Assembly: GCF_010389155.1 (NCBI RefSeq)
Contig: NC_057761.1
Span: 4,776,501-4,840,500, forward strand
DNA: 64,000 bases
Source: Erigeron canadensis
Taxonomy: Eukaryota; Streptophyta; Magnoliopsida; Asterales; Asteraceae
Direction of reading: 5' to 3'
The notes under the pieces are model-generated. The model was given only the letters and a program-made list of their open reading frames with translations, had not been told where the DNA came from and searched no databases. Position 1 is the first letter of the stretch, and every line of letters starts with the position of its first letter. The position numbers and the translations under genes were made by a program. Below, in pieces: positions 46,127 to 59,500 of the stretch.

Positions 46127-46443
46127 CTAGCATTGTACCCGCGTAATGCGGCAACGGTGACGGAGACAGTGGTTTAGTGGTGTCGGTGACGGGTGGTGAT
46201 AGATGATATCGACAATTGGTGTCGAGTGGTCTAACCGTGTAAGTTGATACAATGGTGATAGTGATATTTTAGAAGATAAGGGTTTAAAGTGTAAATTAAT
46301 TCATTAAGGGTAATTTTGGTAATACCTAATAACCCTTTACTTAAGGGTTGTTTATTAAGGGCAATCTAGTAATTTCCTATCTAACTATTTTCTAACTCTT
46401 TCCTAAAATAGGGGGTGAATACTCATTATAAAGTAGTAGTAGA
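46127..46443 (-). mobile_element. Non-autonomous Helitron (317 bp)
   Basis: The minus strand starts TCTACTACTACTTTATAATG after a host A and ends with the stem CCGC-ATTAC-GCGG, ten bases or so, then CTAG before a host T. The interior has GGTG/GACGG-rich sequence typical of this family. Related copies lie at 56923-57209 and 63512-63812. Confidence 0.75.
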
Positions 46444-47596
46444 TTAGGAAGAAAAACGTGATGTTGTTTAAGATAGACTTTGCTAAAGCATATAACTCAG
46501 TTTCCTAGAAGAAAAACGTGTCGTTTGTTAAACCGTTGTATGAAGTTGAACTTATCGTGACCTACTTGGATTAAATGTCCAAGTGTCTTTACTGTAATCC
46601 TTCGGCGCCTTGCTAAATATTCTTTTCTATATCTTAAGTTGTTCAAAAAAATATTTTTTTTGAACTTAAATAATTCCTTATCTATAAAATAAAATAATTT
46701 TGATGCGGAGAGTTAAAACCTTAGATATACTAATAATGGTTTATAGGACAAAAAGAAATCAACGCAATTTAATGTTTAACACATAGGCATGTATATAAAA
46801 AACGAGAATAAAATTAGACTAAAAAAAATCATTTGCATCATTTCAAGCCTCTGTTTCAAAGAAAATAAAAATGAGAATAAATTTAGACCGAAGAAAAATG
46901 ACGATGGCAATGACAACGTTATATACTCCCGGCAAAAACGGGGTATGAGATATTGTGATGTGAATTGTTTTTATTATTATTGATACAATAAAGGCCTATA
47001 TATAGCCAAAATACAATTGTTAAACAACGAAATAAATAACTTAATAAACAAGAATCCTAATTAGCTTTATGAACAAGAAATATAATTAACTAGGGTTTTA
47101 GTATTGTAAAACAAGTATTAAAGTAAAATCAAATAAGACAATATCTTGACCCTTAGATCATGGTAAAAATTATGCACGAAGATTCACGAGACAATTGATG
47201 CATGATGATTTTCATGATGCACGGTGATCTTTAATGAAGAGAAACCTATTGTTTTGTTTCTTTTACTTTAATACTTGTTTTATTTTACCTAAAAATTAAA
47301 TGGTTTCCTTAATACGCCTCTGCAAGAAGGCTGACCCGTCAGGAAAGCCAATCTTGGACTTGAACTCGAATCTTGGACTTAAACTTGTAGATAACTTCCT
47401 TGATACGCCTCCGCAAGATGATTGATCATATCTTGGACTTAAACGTGAGACATTTGATCTTTGGCTACCGGTTTTGTTTTAGAGGTAGCGAAGAACCCGA
47501 CTGAGGGGCTAAAAATTTGATGAAAAAAATAGGTTGCTCATTGGAGCAAAAAAAAAAGGAAATAAAATAAAAATATTTGGACGAATTGACACCGGC

Positions 47597-47886
47597 CACT
47601 ACGGTATGGACTTATAAATGAAATTGCTCGTTGGAGATTTTGATTAATGAACCGACCACTACGGTATGAGCTGAGAGAAAAAAAAATTGAAACCGGCCAC
47701 TACGACATGGCAGAGAGAGAGAGAGAGAGATTGTTGCGCATTGTTTGAATGTATCAAAGAAATCGACCATTACGGCCTAGGCTTTGAGAGAAAAAATTAA
47801 AACCGGCCACTACGGTATGGGCGGAAAGATGTTGTTGCGCACTATTTGAAGACAACAAGTCAAAGAAACTGGCCACTACGGTATGG
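47597..47886. repeat. Degenerate repeat of CCGGCCACTACGGTATGG
   Basis: Six copies (about 47599, 47653, 47694, 47763, 47804 and 47872), separated by 35-70 bp of variable purine-rich sequence. The last is cut by the solo LTR, and its remainder (GGGCTGATA) resumes at 51849. Confidence 0.8.
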
Positions 47887-50800
47887 TGTAACAACCGTAC
47901 TTTTAATATTATATATGTGCTAGTTAGGTTGTCTACGTTCCCGCAAGCCATAGTTATACTTAAAGCTAGTAGGTAATGCCCCAAATTAGTAATCTAAAGC
48001 TAATGATATGTAAAAGAATTTCCTAATGAAAATACCTCGGAACAAAAATTTTTAGAGGTGATCAATCGATACGATAATAATAGCTTAAGACTCGTAAATT
48101 GAGATACCAATCAAAATTCCTATGGAATGCCCAACAAATCAAAAATAAAACCAAATCAAGATGATATGATCATGACAAGTAAAATTTTCAACTAAAAATA
48201 TAATTGGAAATATTATGTACGCAAAAGCGTCGAAAACTTAATAAGTAAGCATATAAGCTTAAAAATTAATACAAATTTACAACCAATGACCTATGTAACC
48301 AACTAAAAATACAAAAATATATCCATACACATAAATATACATGACTTATACACATATATACATATTCCTAACTAAAACAACCAAATAATTACATTTTACT
48401 AACAAAACACTTACAAATTAAATCCACACTTAACATATACCTACACTTATACTTATACAACAAAACTTTATAAAAAAATAAAATGTGTCTCTCCCTTTTC
48501 CCCCTCCTTTTGGCCGTCCCCCCCCCTTAGATACACACACACACTTAATTCAAAATACACACTCTTACACTTCCAAGGAATTTAACACTCAAACTCTCTC
48601 TTCTCCCAACACACACATAACTCATTTTCTCTCAAAAACTCTTCCTTTTCTCCCTCTCTCCCTCTTGATTTTCGGCAGCCATTAGAGAAGGAAGAACAAG
48701 ACTAAAAACTCATCTAAACACTTGATAATAATAAGGGTTGTAGGTTAGATAAACAAAGGGTTGATTCAAGAATAGTTTAAGGGTTGTTTCAAGTGCTGAA
48801 TAAGGGTAGTCTTGGAGATATAGGCCACGAAAATCTGCCATTTTTCATCATCTAGAAGTGATCTTCAAGGGTATATATCTTCATCTCTTTATTAGATTAA
48901 TCTTGTTCTTGTTTATATTAAAAAGGTTTTATCAAAAGATTGTGTTTTCTTCATGTTTTCTTTTGAATATACACTTGATGAGGGCAAAGTTGATAGGATC
49001 TTTCTTTCCATGCTCATGCATGTTGAATCCATGAAGAAAGATCCAAGGATTCAACTAGTTTAAGACCCAAAAGTGTGGATAAAAGTTTAATAGTCTTTGA
49101 TGTGATTTTTCCTTTGAAGGATGGCTATATTCATACATATTATGAAAGTAATATTTCTGGAAATATTTATAAAAATATAGATTTTATTGATAAAGTGTTG
49201 GATCTATAAAAGCTAGCATCAAAAAGGTGGATATGTGTTGATAGATTGTAAAGTAACTTTTTATATAAAAAGATGAACATGATGTATAAATATTTGTATA
49301 TATATTTCTGGAATATTTCATGAAAAATACATTTTTATGTTGATGGATTTTTGATAGTTAAAGCTTTATGTTAAAAAGTATTGATTTAGATTTAAGAAGG
49401 TTAGATTAGTGTTTGGATTATGAGATGAAGCTAGGCTTGTCATAAGTGAAAAATGTGTTAAAATCAAAGTTAATATTCTGGAAAAATTATGGTAATAACA
49501 AAAATATGATTATGGAACCAAACAAGGCAAAATAGGCTTGAAATCGAAAACCAAAAACTTGTTAAAATGCATTTTGAGCACACACATGCACCATAACTAT
49601 ATGACCATGAAAATGTGATGAACATACTGGAAATATGACATATTAAAAGTATAAAACTCAAGTCATTTGATGCATGGCAAGAATAAGCTCAAAAATAGTC
49701 TTTTCGGGTCAAATAATCACTAACCGAAAGCACAAAATTGCACATAGCACACCACCACCACAATCACGACTTAGGTCATCAAAATATGATGGACACTCTG
49801 GACAAAATGAAATAAGAACAAAAATCCCTTTTGAAGCATTTAAATTGATTGAGAAATGAGGCAAAAATCACTATTTCGGTAAACGATTTTATATTTAAAA
49901 GTCCTCAAATTATAAGAACACAAGAGAGATTGAATGGTTACAAATTTTTATTGATAAAAGTTGCCTAAAAAGGGCCTGGGATTTTAGACAAAAACTCTTG
50001 TGATGATTTCTAAGTGTTTTTATAATTTAGTGAATTTAAAAGGGATTTTAAAGAATAAATAAATCAATAATAAATTATATAAATCATGAACTTGGACAAA
50101 ATCACATAAATAGGATTAAAATAACTTAAACCTACTGGAGAAAAGTAATTTCAAGGAAAGAACCAAGTTTTACATAATTTAAGAATAACTAACTAAGTTA
50201 AAAATCACTAATTAATCACTATTATTAAATAAATAAGTAATAAAGCTTAAATAAATAAATAAATAAATAAATAATATTACAAGTTTAAAAGCATAATACT
50301 CAGTAGATAATCAAAATATAATTATCTATAAATTTTAAAGGTAATTTAAGAACCTAAGAATAATTATAAGGAATTATTTAATTAATTAATGAATAAATGG
50401 AATAAATAATTAATTAAATAATAATAAATCAAGGAAATTAATATAAATCAGAAAATATATTTTAAAATCCAAAATACTACTGTACCAATATCAAATAATA
50501 GTACAAAGCAAAGTGTGCAAAAGAAATCTCGCGAATCAAAGCCGAATCACCGAAATTCCAACAAACGCGCAAAAACGCTTAACGCAAAAACTACTCTTAC
50601 CATCAATTCCAATTTAACCAAACATCTTGAACATCATAATACACTTTGATTCCATAATTAAGTAACAACCAAAGATAGGCAAGCCTACTAGCATAAATCT
50701 CATGATCTAGTTCACTAGTTCATGTAACACGCACTTACGTTGTGTATATTTGAATGCCATGGTTTAGGCTTGCTTGGGGAACGACATCACTAGGCACACA

Positions 50801-51845
50801 TCTCGTATTTGATCAGCCCCCATTACTCTCAAATCAAGTGAGTCATAGCCCCCTTTCAAACTCTTTTATGTGTTTTACTTTCGGGGTGAAAAGCATGATA
50901 AATGAAACTACTTTCTATATATGCAATGTTTCTTGAAAGAGAATTGTTATATGAAATGATTCTTGATATATGAGTATGAAATAAAATTGTTTCGTATGTT
51001 CATGAAAATAAAGGATTTATGTGATGAGCTTGAGTTCTGTCAAACCGCTGCGTTCGATACACTACTATTTACTCCGAAAGTGGAGGCCTGTAGTTAGTTA
51101 GTTGCGCAACTAGGTTTTGTCCGCCCACCCAAAGCGTACCGTTGGAAGGTTGGTTGCCTTCGTGACAACCTCCACTTCTAGTCTGGCCCCCGGGTGTTCT
51201 AACTACCTTAAGATAATCGGGCGTCTCCATGGCACGACCCATTATCATCATTGTTATTAATATTACGGCACTTGATTGACAGCTTGTGCTATGAAATGAA
51301 TTATTGAATTGTAATCGGACTTGAATAAAATGGTAGTAGTAGTGGCTCAAGTATATACTCATCTAAGATAATGGAAGTAGACCCTTGTGGTCATATGACA
51401 AGGATTTATTTATATGGGTTAAAATTGAGTTGAACGAACGATTATCAAAGGATGAATTGGAAATGTTCATGGAAATTGGTGATTCCTAATTTATTTTGTG
51501 ATGATGTGTATATATGCTTATTGTATTAGTTAAAAACCTATGAACTCACTCAACTCTCGTAGTTGACACTTTTTCTCCATGCTTTTCAGGTTTAGAGCAG
51601 TAGGTTTGCTTATGGACCGCTTTTGGACTTTGTGTTTGCATGGTGAACGAAGACTTGTAATGCAAACAAGTTTATCTTTTATTCGGATTTGGACTTATGT
51701 TATGATTTTTAACACTTTACTTTGAACTATGTAATCGTTTAATTTGGAATGGTTTTAAGACTTTAATTAAGATGTTTTCCATTTATTCTTTTGTACCATG
51801 TCGTTCTGTGGCATCTCGTGTTTCCGCCGTAGTCGGGGTGTTACA
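47887..51845 (+). mobile_element. Solo LTR of a Ty3/gypsy element (3959 bp)
   Basis: Starts TGTAACAACCGTAC and ends TAGTCGGGGTGTTACA, with the perfect 5-bp target duplication TATGG on both sides (47882-47886, 51846-51850). A TATA-like CTTTATAAAAAA lies at about 48466. There are no gag or pol remains anywhere inside. The end is nearly the same as that of the gypsy LTR at 19743-21982. The clean duplication and lack of an interior indicate LTR-LTR recombination. LTRs this long are known from Tekay/Del-type chromoviruses. Confidence 0.88.
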
Positions 51846-52543
51846 TATGGGCTGATACTAATGCATAAATTGTTATTGTTGTTGTTTTGTCTAGTTCTGG
51901 TCGAACTAAAAAGCGGTGTTGTTTTCGAAGAACGGAAATCTACGACTAAAATTGATGCTTTAATGCTGTTGTTTCTGAATCATAAAAAACAGAGTTGGAT
52001 GTTTCGGCCAGAAGAGAAGTAAACAGAAGAAAAAAATAATCAAAACAAGCCGTTGAAGCTAAGAATTAATTTAGACGGCGAAAACAAATTTGAGTTGAAA
52101 CAAAATTGCTACAATGGGACGGTGGATTAATTCCACTTTAATTGCCACGGTGGAGTTTATGACTGTGTAACAAAATAAAAAAACAAACGATAAAAGCTAA
52201 AGACTATGATGAAGATTGAGTTTAACGGAAATCAAATTGCAAGTGGCCGGTAGGAATTCGACGACATGATCACAAAGAAGAAAGAACATTAAGGATTTGA
52301 GGTGTTTGAACAAACGATTATCGGAGGATTTTTGTGATTTTTGAAGAACAATTTGTTCGTTGGGGCGGATTTGGCTCTGATACCATATTGAGACGTGAAT
52401 TGTTCTTAATATTATTGATACGATGAAGAGCTATATATAGCTAAATACAATTGTTAAACAAGGAAATAAATAACTTAATAAACAAGAATCCTAATTAACT
52501 TTATGAACAAGAAATATAGTTAAACTAAATTAAATGGTTTCCT

Positions 52544-52688
52544 TGAGGTTAGATGTAGACAACGTAAAAAGACTAAACCTTTGACTTTATATATAATATA
52601 TAATCCCTTATAAAACAAACTGATCTCTCTATTTTAAGAAATTCAACATTTTTTTCAATATGATCAAACTACCCATAAATAACCCACA

Positions 52689-52725
<37 letters not shown>

Positions 52726-54780
52726 GTAGAACTAAGAGAAAAAATTAATCTTTTACTTTTAATCTATGCCATTGAAAATAATTAACAATACAATCTTAAC
52801 CATTAAAACTAAAAGTCAAACTATAAAAATGGTAAGTTTTTATTTATAGCAACACAACTAATTCAACTATATATTATAAAAAAAACAGGTATACAACCAA
52901 AAAAAAGGACACGGCTGAACAATTTAAAATTTTAGAATGGTGAGTTTTAAATTTTATTAAACATAACCATACAACTAAAAGAAAAGACACGGCTTTCTAA
53001 AAAATTTGTAATTTCTAATATTTTATATCTTTATAAATGGATAAAAAAAAATTATCTATGTCACTATAGTAAATACAGTCATTTTTTTCTCATTTCAATA
53101 CATTATAATTTTTAAACAACAACATGACGAATGTGATGTTTTAGCATTCATTTTTCTCCATATAATATTATTGCTTAAACTAATTAATAAAATAATTATT
53201 AATATGTTGTTATTCATGTTTCTCACAATGTATGCACATAAATTAAGCAAATATCAATCATCAATAGATGGATTGTTATATGATGGAGCTTGAGATTGAA
53301 AGATCTTGAGTTTGAATCTTGGTGTGAGCAAAATGCTCTCAGGAATGGAGACAGAGATTTTCTCATACATGATATTCTCATTTTGTGGGTACAACAACAA
53401 CTGTACCCAATCCTTGAGCGAGGTATGAGGGAGGTGAGTTGTAGATAGTCTTACCTTAACTCAAAAGGTAGAGAGTCTGCTTCCATAAGGACCTCCGGCC
53501 AAGAAAATGTAAAAGCCGTAAAAGGGAAAAGTGTCTATACATGTCTGTCGAGAAATGATAAGACGATATACCTGTTAGCTGGGTATAGCTACCTTAAGAG
53601 TAGGGAAGGGTAGCAAATGTACGACCTAACAATACCTTAGCACAGTACATAAACTCTAGCAACCATAGTATGCAAATAACAACATAAAATGTAGGAACAT
53701 AATAAACAAAGTCTTCAGCAAGGAGCTCAAAAAGGAGGAACGTAAACCGACAGGACAACCATACCTATACATATGAATTGACTAAAAACTAAAGGGATTA
53801 AACTATTTCTAAACAACTTACGGAGCAAAGTACTCATTTTATGGGTGTTTTCACTAAAAAAAAACACCCTTAAATAATATAAATATTTTTATAGTATAAT
53901 TATATTAGGGTTTGGGTGAATGGGTTGTTTGGTTGAAAATACCCATCTGAACCCGATATAATAACAAAATCGACTTAAAGATCTCAATCAAAACTTGTCA
54001 ACCCGTCAATCCAAACCCAACCAACAACTCAAAAAATTGGTGGGTTAAATGGTTTGGTGGATTGACTTCAGTATTTCAGGTTATATGAGTTGTGGTTGTG
54101 GGTTAGTGGATTGATTTTAAGTATAATGGGTTGTATTGTCGAATCAAGGGAGTTGATGGGTCGACCTATTTAAAAAATTTAGATAAATTTAAAATATTTT
54201 GGGGATGACAGGTTTATCAATTAATCCAAAGGTCAACCAGAACCCGGCCCATAAAAAATAAGTTGACGGGTTACCGGGTCGAGATTTCACAACCCTAACC
54301 CAATTTTTCCGGATGGTTTTAAGTCGAATTTTGGGTAAGGTCGAGTATTTACAACCTTAATCTATATCAAACCGACATTATACTATATGTCACACCAAAA
54401 AATGTACGATCTTCATTATCTTAACATTATGCTTGATTTCATAATAGACTTCATTTTGATATTTCCCGTAATACGTGATACGTGTACTGTACAAGTTTAC
54501 TCGGTAACCCGGTCACCGACCGGGTATTAATCTAGTTTAAAATGGTTAATCTTTACACCTTATCATTTTTCGCATCTAAATCTCGACTTATATTTAAAAT
54601 CATAACCATGATTAAATATTTCATCGCCGCATCTTACGAAAGAACCTAAACAATTTATATTACCGTTACGCATTATAAACCGTTAGTCGTTGAAACCGCA
54701 GTTTTAGAAAAATATTCTCGATGATAAAACAAGATCAAGGCCGAAGTACGGAAACGATCTAATATCTAGCGAGAAACTCC
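52544..54780. other. Spacer with a decayed SINE and an (AT)n run
   Basis: No gene seen. A (TA)n run lies at about 52697-52721. At about 53275-53520 lies a degenerate Au-like SINE on the minus strand (GGAAGCAGACTCTCTACC, then GGTAAGACTATCTACAACTC when reversed) with a tRNA-like head at its left edge that is hard to delimit. Imperfect AACCC/GGGTT-rich sequence spans 53900-54350. Confidence 0.5.
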
Positions 54781-54980
54781 CTCCCTCGAGAGAAGCCTGT
54801 GTGTATAGATTAGATTGAAGAAAAGCAAGGGTATAAATACCCTCTTTGTATAGTCTGTATCATCAATTCCCCAAATTAAACAGCATCAATTCCAAACCCT
54901 ACTTTTTATTTTATTTTATATTTTTTATTTGTATCTCTCTCCCTCTCCCATTTCCAAATTCGGTCGCTTCTGCTTTCAGG
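54781..54980 (+). promoter_or_regulatory. Promoter and 5' UTR exon of the alpha/beta-hydrolase gene
   Basis: A clear TATA box, TATAAATA at 54832-54839, predicts transcription from about 54865. A pyrimidine-rich leader follows, with a possible donor TTTCAG|GTTTTG at 54979/54980. The first coding exon lies 1.6 kb on, so a leader intron is inferred. Confidence 0.6.
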
Positions 54981-55316
54981 TTTTGGAATTTATTTTTTTT
55001 ATTCTTTCATTTCATTCTCTAATATTCCTTTGTCATATTATATCATTTGCTTCCTTTATTATTATAGATATACACATATATTTAGCATATATTTATGTAT
55101 ATATCCAGTAGTTTTAGGTTCATGATTTTATTCAGCATTTTTTAGATTTATCATTGATGTTGCTATTAATTTACTGCTCTGGATTCAGTTTGAACATTTT
55201 TACATTATTATTGTTATATATATATATAAAAAGAAGGTGCAAATCGTTAACATTCTCCGTAAAAGTTAAAATAAATTCCCTTAAGTTCGTAAGGTGACAC
55301 CTGACCTGTTAATTCT

Positions 55317-55533
55317 AAAAAAGGGTAATTGGATGGAAACCCCTGATCCCATGTACCATTTGGTACCCACTAATCTCCAGCCAGGCTAGTGTCTAGGTGA
55401 TTCTCAACCACTTAATAATCCCCGGATTATCTCAAGTTTGCCTTTGGCATGACTCGACTAGTCGAACCCAGGACATCTACTGGAAAGTGGCGGCTGGTGG
55501 CCACTGGGTCTATTACCCAGTGGTTATGACCTG
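55317..55533 (-). mobile_element. tRNA-derived SINE with an 18-bp target duplication
   Basis: Flanked by exact copies of ACCTGACCTGTTAATTCT (55299-55316, 55534-55551). On the minus strand a tRNA-like head carries GGGTTCGACTAGTC (B box), and the 3' end reads CCAATTACCCTTTTTT. It is a different family from the Au-like SINE at 2626. It sits in the leader intron of the hydrolase gene. Confidence 0.8.
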
Positions 55534-56579
55534 ACCTGACCTGTTAATTCTTATCTATTTTATTTTGAAATATTAACTATTTAAAATAACAACAACATAT
55601 GGGAAAAATCATTTGCCATTTCTACTTTTGTTTAAAACCATACAGTGTTTGCATATTTTTTAGTTTTAAAGTTATAATAATGATAAAAAATAAATCACTA
55701 GCTACTTAAAAAATAAATGAAATTAGTTCTATTTGCCAACTTAAATGATTTCATGTCATGAAACAATAACGATCTCTAGATTTTATATCAAAGAAACTTG
55801 TTGAAAGGTTGTTGTTTCAAAATAGCTTATTTGGTAAAGTTCATTACATTCTTGTGCCATTTACCTTAGTTTAAGAGGGTGTTTGTGATTTCGTTTTGAA
55901 ATGCTTATCTGATTATGACGTTTGTAAAATGCAAATAATCTAAACAAGTGTTTGTATGAAAAAGTGATTATCTGCTATGAAAATGCAATTTTGGAGAAGC
56001 ATGTATATGCATGCTTTTTTGAAATGCAGTTTTGAAAACGCATAATCTATTTTAAAAACGCAAAATTTGTTTTGTAATCGCAATTCCAAACACCCCCTAA
56101 ATGACGTCACATCATTGATGCATACTGATGTATTGGTACGTGCTGATGCAAATATATGTGTGGGGTTCAGGAATGTAAATGTATGCCTGTTAACATAACC
56201 TGAAATAAATAGGAGCCGAATCATTTTAAAAAGTGAAACCTGAGGCAGTGTAATATTTATCACCCACTTATTGACACAGAACTATAACATGGGGACATGG
56301 GGTTTGAATTAGAGAACTTTAGCCTTTAGGTTATGCCTACCCAAGTTCCAATAGCTTAAATAAGCATAGGATCGGCTGATGGATACGGCAAAGTAAATCA
56401 ACTATAGAAATAGATTACCATTATTTAGATTTTTGTCTGTAGGAGTAGGATTTTCTCTTTCTTATTATGCTCACTCTATATTATATACTAGAAGCTGTTA
56501 TAAGGGCATTCGATAATAGTTTCTGATATGCTGTGGTTGTTTGGTAAATTGTGCTGTTTGCTAGTAGCTGGTGCCAACT

Positions 56580-59500
56580 ATGGATGCTACGAATATCAAT
56601 AGGGAAGAATCAAGGATACAAATCACGGTAATGAATTTATATATTTGTGAAATTAGGGTCCCTAGGAAGGTGGGGAGTTGTAAGTCGATCAATGTATAAT
56701 TACAGCCAAAGATAAATATATGTTTTTTTGGCATATAAATTCTTTTCTGGTACAGGTACAATTACGAGTATTAAGTTAGATATGTAAGCAAAAACATAAA
56801 TCAACTAGCAAGGTTTTATAGGAAAGAGAAATTTTCTTAAATTTTAGAATGATTAGAAACAAACTTTGAAGTACGCTTGTTATATGTCTATGTGCTAGAA
56901 GGCTTGCTTTGTGTGTTTTGAGCTAGACTGATACCTGCATGATGCGGCGGCGAGTGATGGCGGTGAATGGTGGTGGTGGCAGCGAGTAGTGTAGGTTATG
57001 TATGTAAAGGTAATTGATGTAAAAGGGGTAGTTAAGTTTTATTAGGAGTTAAGGGATAAATGTGGTAAGTGATTTCATTAAGCGTAGTTTTGGTAGACCA
57101 TGTATGTTAAGTGGTAGGTGTGTTGAATGGTGAGGGGCATTTTAGATACAGCAAACTTGTAATTTGAGAAAAAGGGGGAGGAGATTGATGCTTTATATAG
57201 TAGTATAGATTATAGGTAGTAAGTGGTTAATAACAAATGATGTTTACTTCTAGCTTTGTTTCTTCTTTTATCATTTTGTATTCTCATTTCATTAGGCAAA
57301 GATAATGCATGCTTTTACCAGTTGCAAATAATCTAACAGCGGCCTTTTCTTTTTGGTCAGGCAAATACCAATGTCATGAGGAATGGCCAGATTAGCCCCC
57401 CAATATTTCCATCTGTACCCGCATTAAATGGAGCTGCATCTTATCTTGCGGAGACTACATCATATTTGACTAGTTGTTTCCCTGGTAATACTGGTATGCC
57501 CCTCTCACTCTCTTTCAAACGCACTTTTCATTACCTTGTTTTGAACTATATGCTGACTGGAGAAGTTTGCTGATGTGGTGGTAAATGCTAGTCTAAAACT
57601 TTTTCTTACAGCAACTATTGTGTTTTCTGTATTTCTGCTATTCAGTATGTATAACCAGAACATAATTATCTTTATCCATGATCTAGCTTGTTTTTATTGA
57701 CATGTTTTACAAATCTATTGTTTTAAATTTGAAGTTTGGAGAACATTTGCGAATTTAACCTAAGATGTTCAATGCCATTTATCAAAATATGCTGTCATTA
57801 CCAATTTCTATTGTTCCAGCATCTTAAAGTTCATTTAGTTAGCTATGGGAAATCATCCTTTCAATTGAACAGACACTGCAACTAGAAGTTCTGATGGGCA
57901 GGAAGTGGGGGCATTCAAAGAAGTAGCAGAGCCTTTGCTGTCTAACAATGCACCCCCTGTTCACGACGAAATATCAAGGGGCTCCGAAAATCGTTCCCAA
58001 ACTAATACTGCAGTTGTGCAATCTGATCAGACAAGTCCAAGTGGAGTTTCAATGTTTCAAGGGTAATGTACCCTATGTTTTCTTGAAATTATAAGATAAT
58101 GTTCAGTCTTTGGTTTTTTGTTTTTGTTTTTGTGACTTGATTATACAACTTACTTGGAGTTATATTTTAGGCTTATAGCACGGGTTCGGAAGACAGTTCA
58201 TGGATCATCAGATGACATTGGATGGCTACAACGTGCTCCAGATATGCCTCCTATTGAAGATGGGACAGAGCGGTTTAATAATATTCTAAACAATATTAGG
58301 TACAATGTTATTCAATTTCTACTGCTACCTTTGTTTGTACAACATTAATTTTGCTCTCCATGTACCAGTCATGGTGTACACGTGTTGCCAAATTCAATGG
58401 TTTATCTCTTGGTTCCAGGTAATCCTTACAAAGCTATAAACTTTTATTTGATTTGATGATGATGATGATGATGTCATGTATATGGTTGCTATGTAAATCT
58501 CAAATCTCTGTATTTATCGTAAATCTTAGAAGTTGAAGTTCTATTTTGGAGGACCCGTTGTCGGACAACATTGATGATGTCATATTTAGTACTACCCATT
58601 ATTTTCTGTTGAATCATATTATTTATATTGGATTAGTGTGTTATGTGAAGTGGTTGGCATGCAGGTCTTTTTAGCAACCATGGACCACTTTATTTTACTG
58701 CTACAAAGGCAAGTTTCTCAAAAATGGGCTTAACATGTCACATTGCAAAAATTCATAGCGAGGTATTATGATTATTATCATGATTAATTTCTCAATTCCT
58801 CTGCAACTTGGGTGGTCTTCAAGCCTTATGTTCACATTAAACATTTTAGGCATCAGTTGAGAAGAATGCGAGAGAAATAAAAGAGTGCATTGAAGAGGTT
58901 TATTGGGGTTCTGAGAAGCGTGTTTTGCTTTTGGGTCATAGTAAAGGAGGAGTCGATGCAGCTGCCGCTTTATCAATGTATTGGCCAGAATTGAGAGACA
59001 AAGTTGCTGGTTTGGCTTTAGCACAGAGCCCGTATGGTGGTAGCCCCATAGCTTCAGACATTCTCAGAGAAGGGCAGTTAGGGGACTATTTTAATGTCCG
59101 CAAACTGATGGAAATCTTGATCTGTAAAGTAATAAAGGTACATTATTCAGTTTCACTTCCGCTGGTGTTTTTTCTATGCTAGTGTTGTCTTTAGTTTCTT
59201 AGTTGCTAAGATGGGTAAGTTTATAAAATCCGTAATATTTACCATCAAGAGTACTACCATTTTTTTGCATTCGATACATGGCTAGTGTGGTGAAAATCAT
59301 TAGTTCACACTTCCTTTTTTGCTTACTGTCATCATTACAAAAAGATTGATGTTATTAATTTGGTTCATCCCGCTCTATAAAGCTTTTAAGTAGGATATTT
59401 TAGACTTTTGATAAACACTTAATGAATTCGTCTTCGAGTTATTTTCATATAATCTAATATTAATTGTAAAGCAACCTTTTGGCGAGGGATAAGTGCCCCG

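Larger units (their letters stand above)
46954..52543 (-). mobile_element. Small minus-strand copia-like element (TRIM/LARD type), split by a solo LTR
   Basis: The terminal repeats are at 46954-47312 and 52389-52543; the right one lacks an inner 200 bp. They share AACAATTGTATTT, ATTTATTTC and AAGAATCCTAATTA blocks. On the minus strand a primer binding site TATGGTATCAGAGCC follows the right LTR (about 52372-52387). The interior, about 1.1 kb without the solo LTR, has no long frame. It carries six loose repeats of CCGGCCACTACGGTATGG. Boundaries are approximate. Confidence 0.55.

Noticed and set aside
48485..50936. Short frames inside the solo LTR
   Set aside because: Low-complexity or chance frames; no gag/pol similarity.
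55400..55533. tRNA gene
   Set aside because: SINE head; the flanking 18-bp duplication shows a retroposed element.
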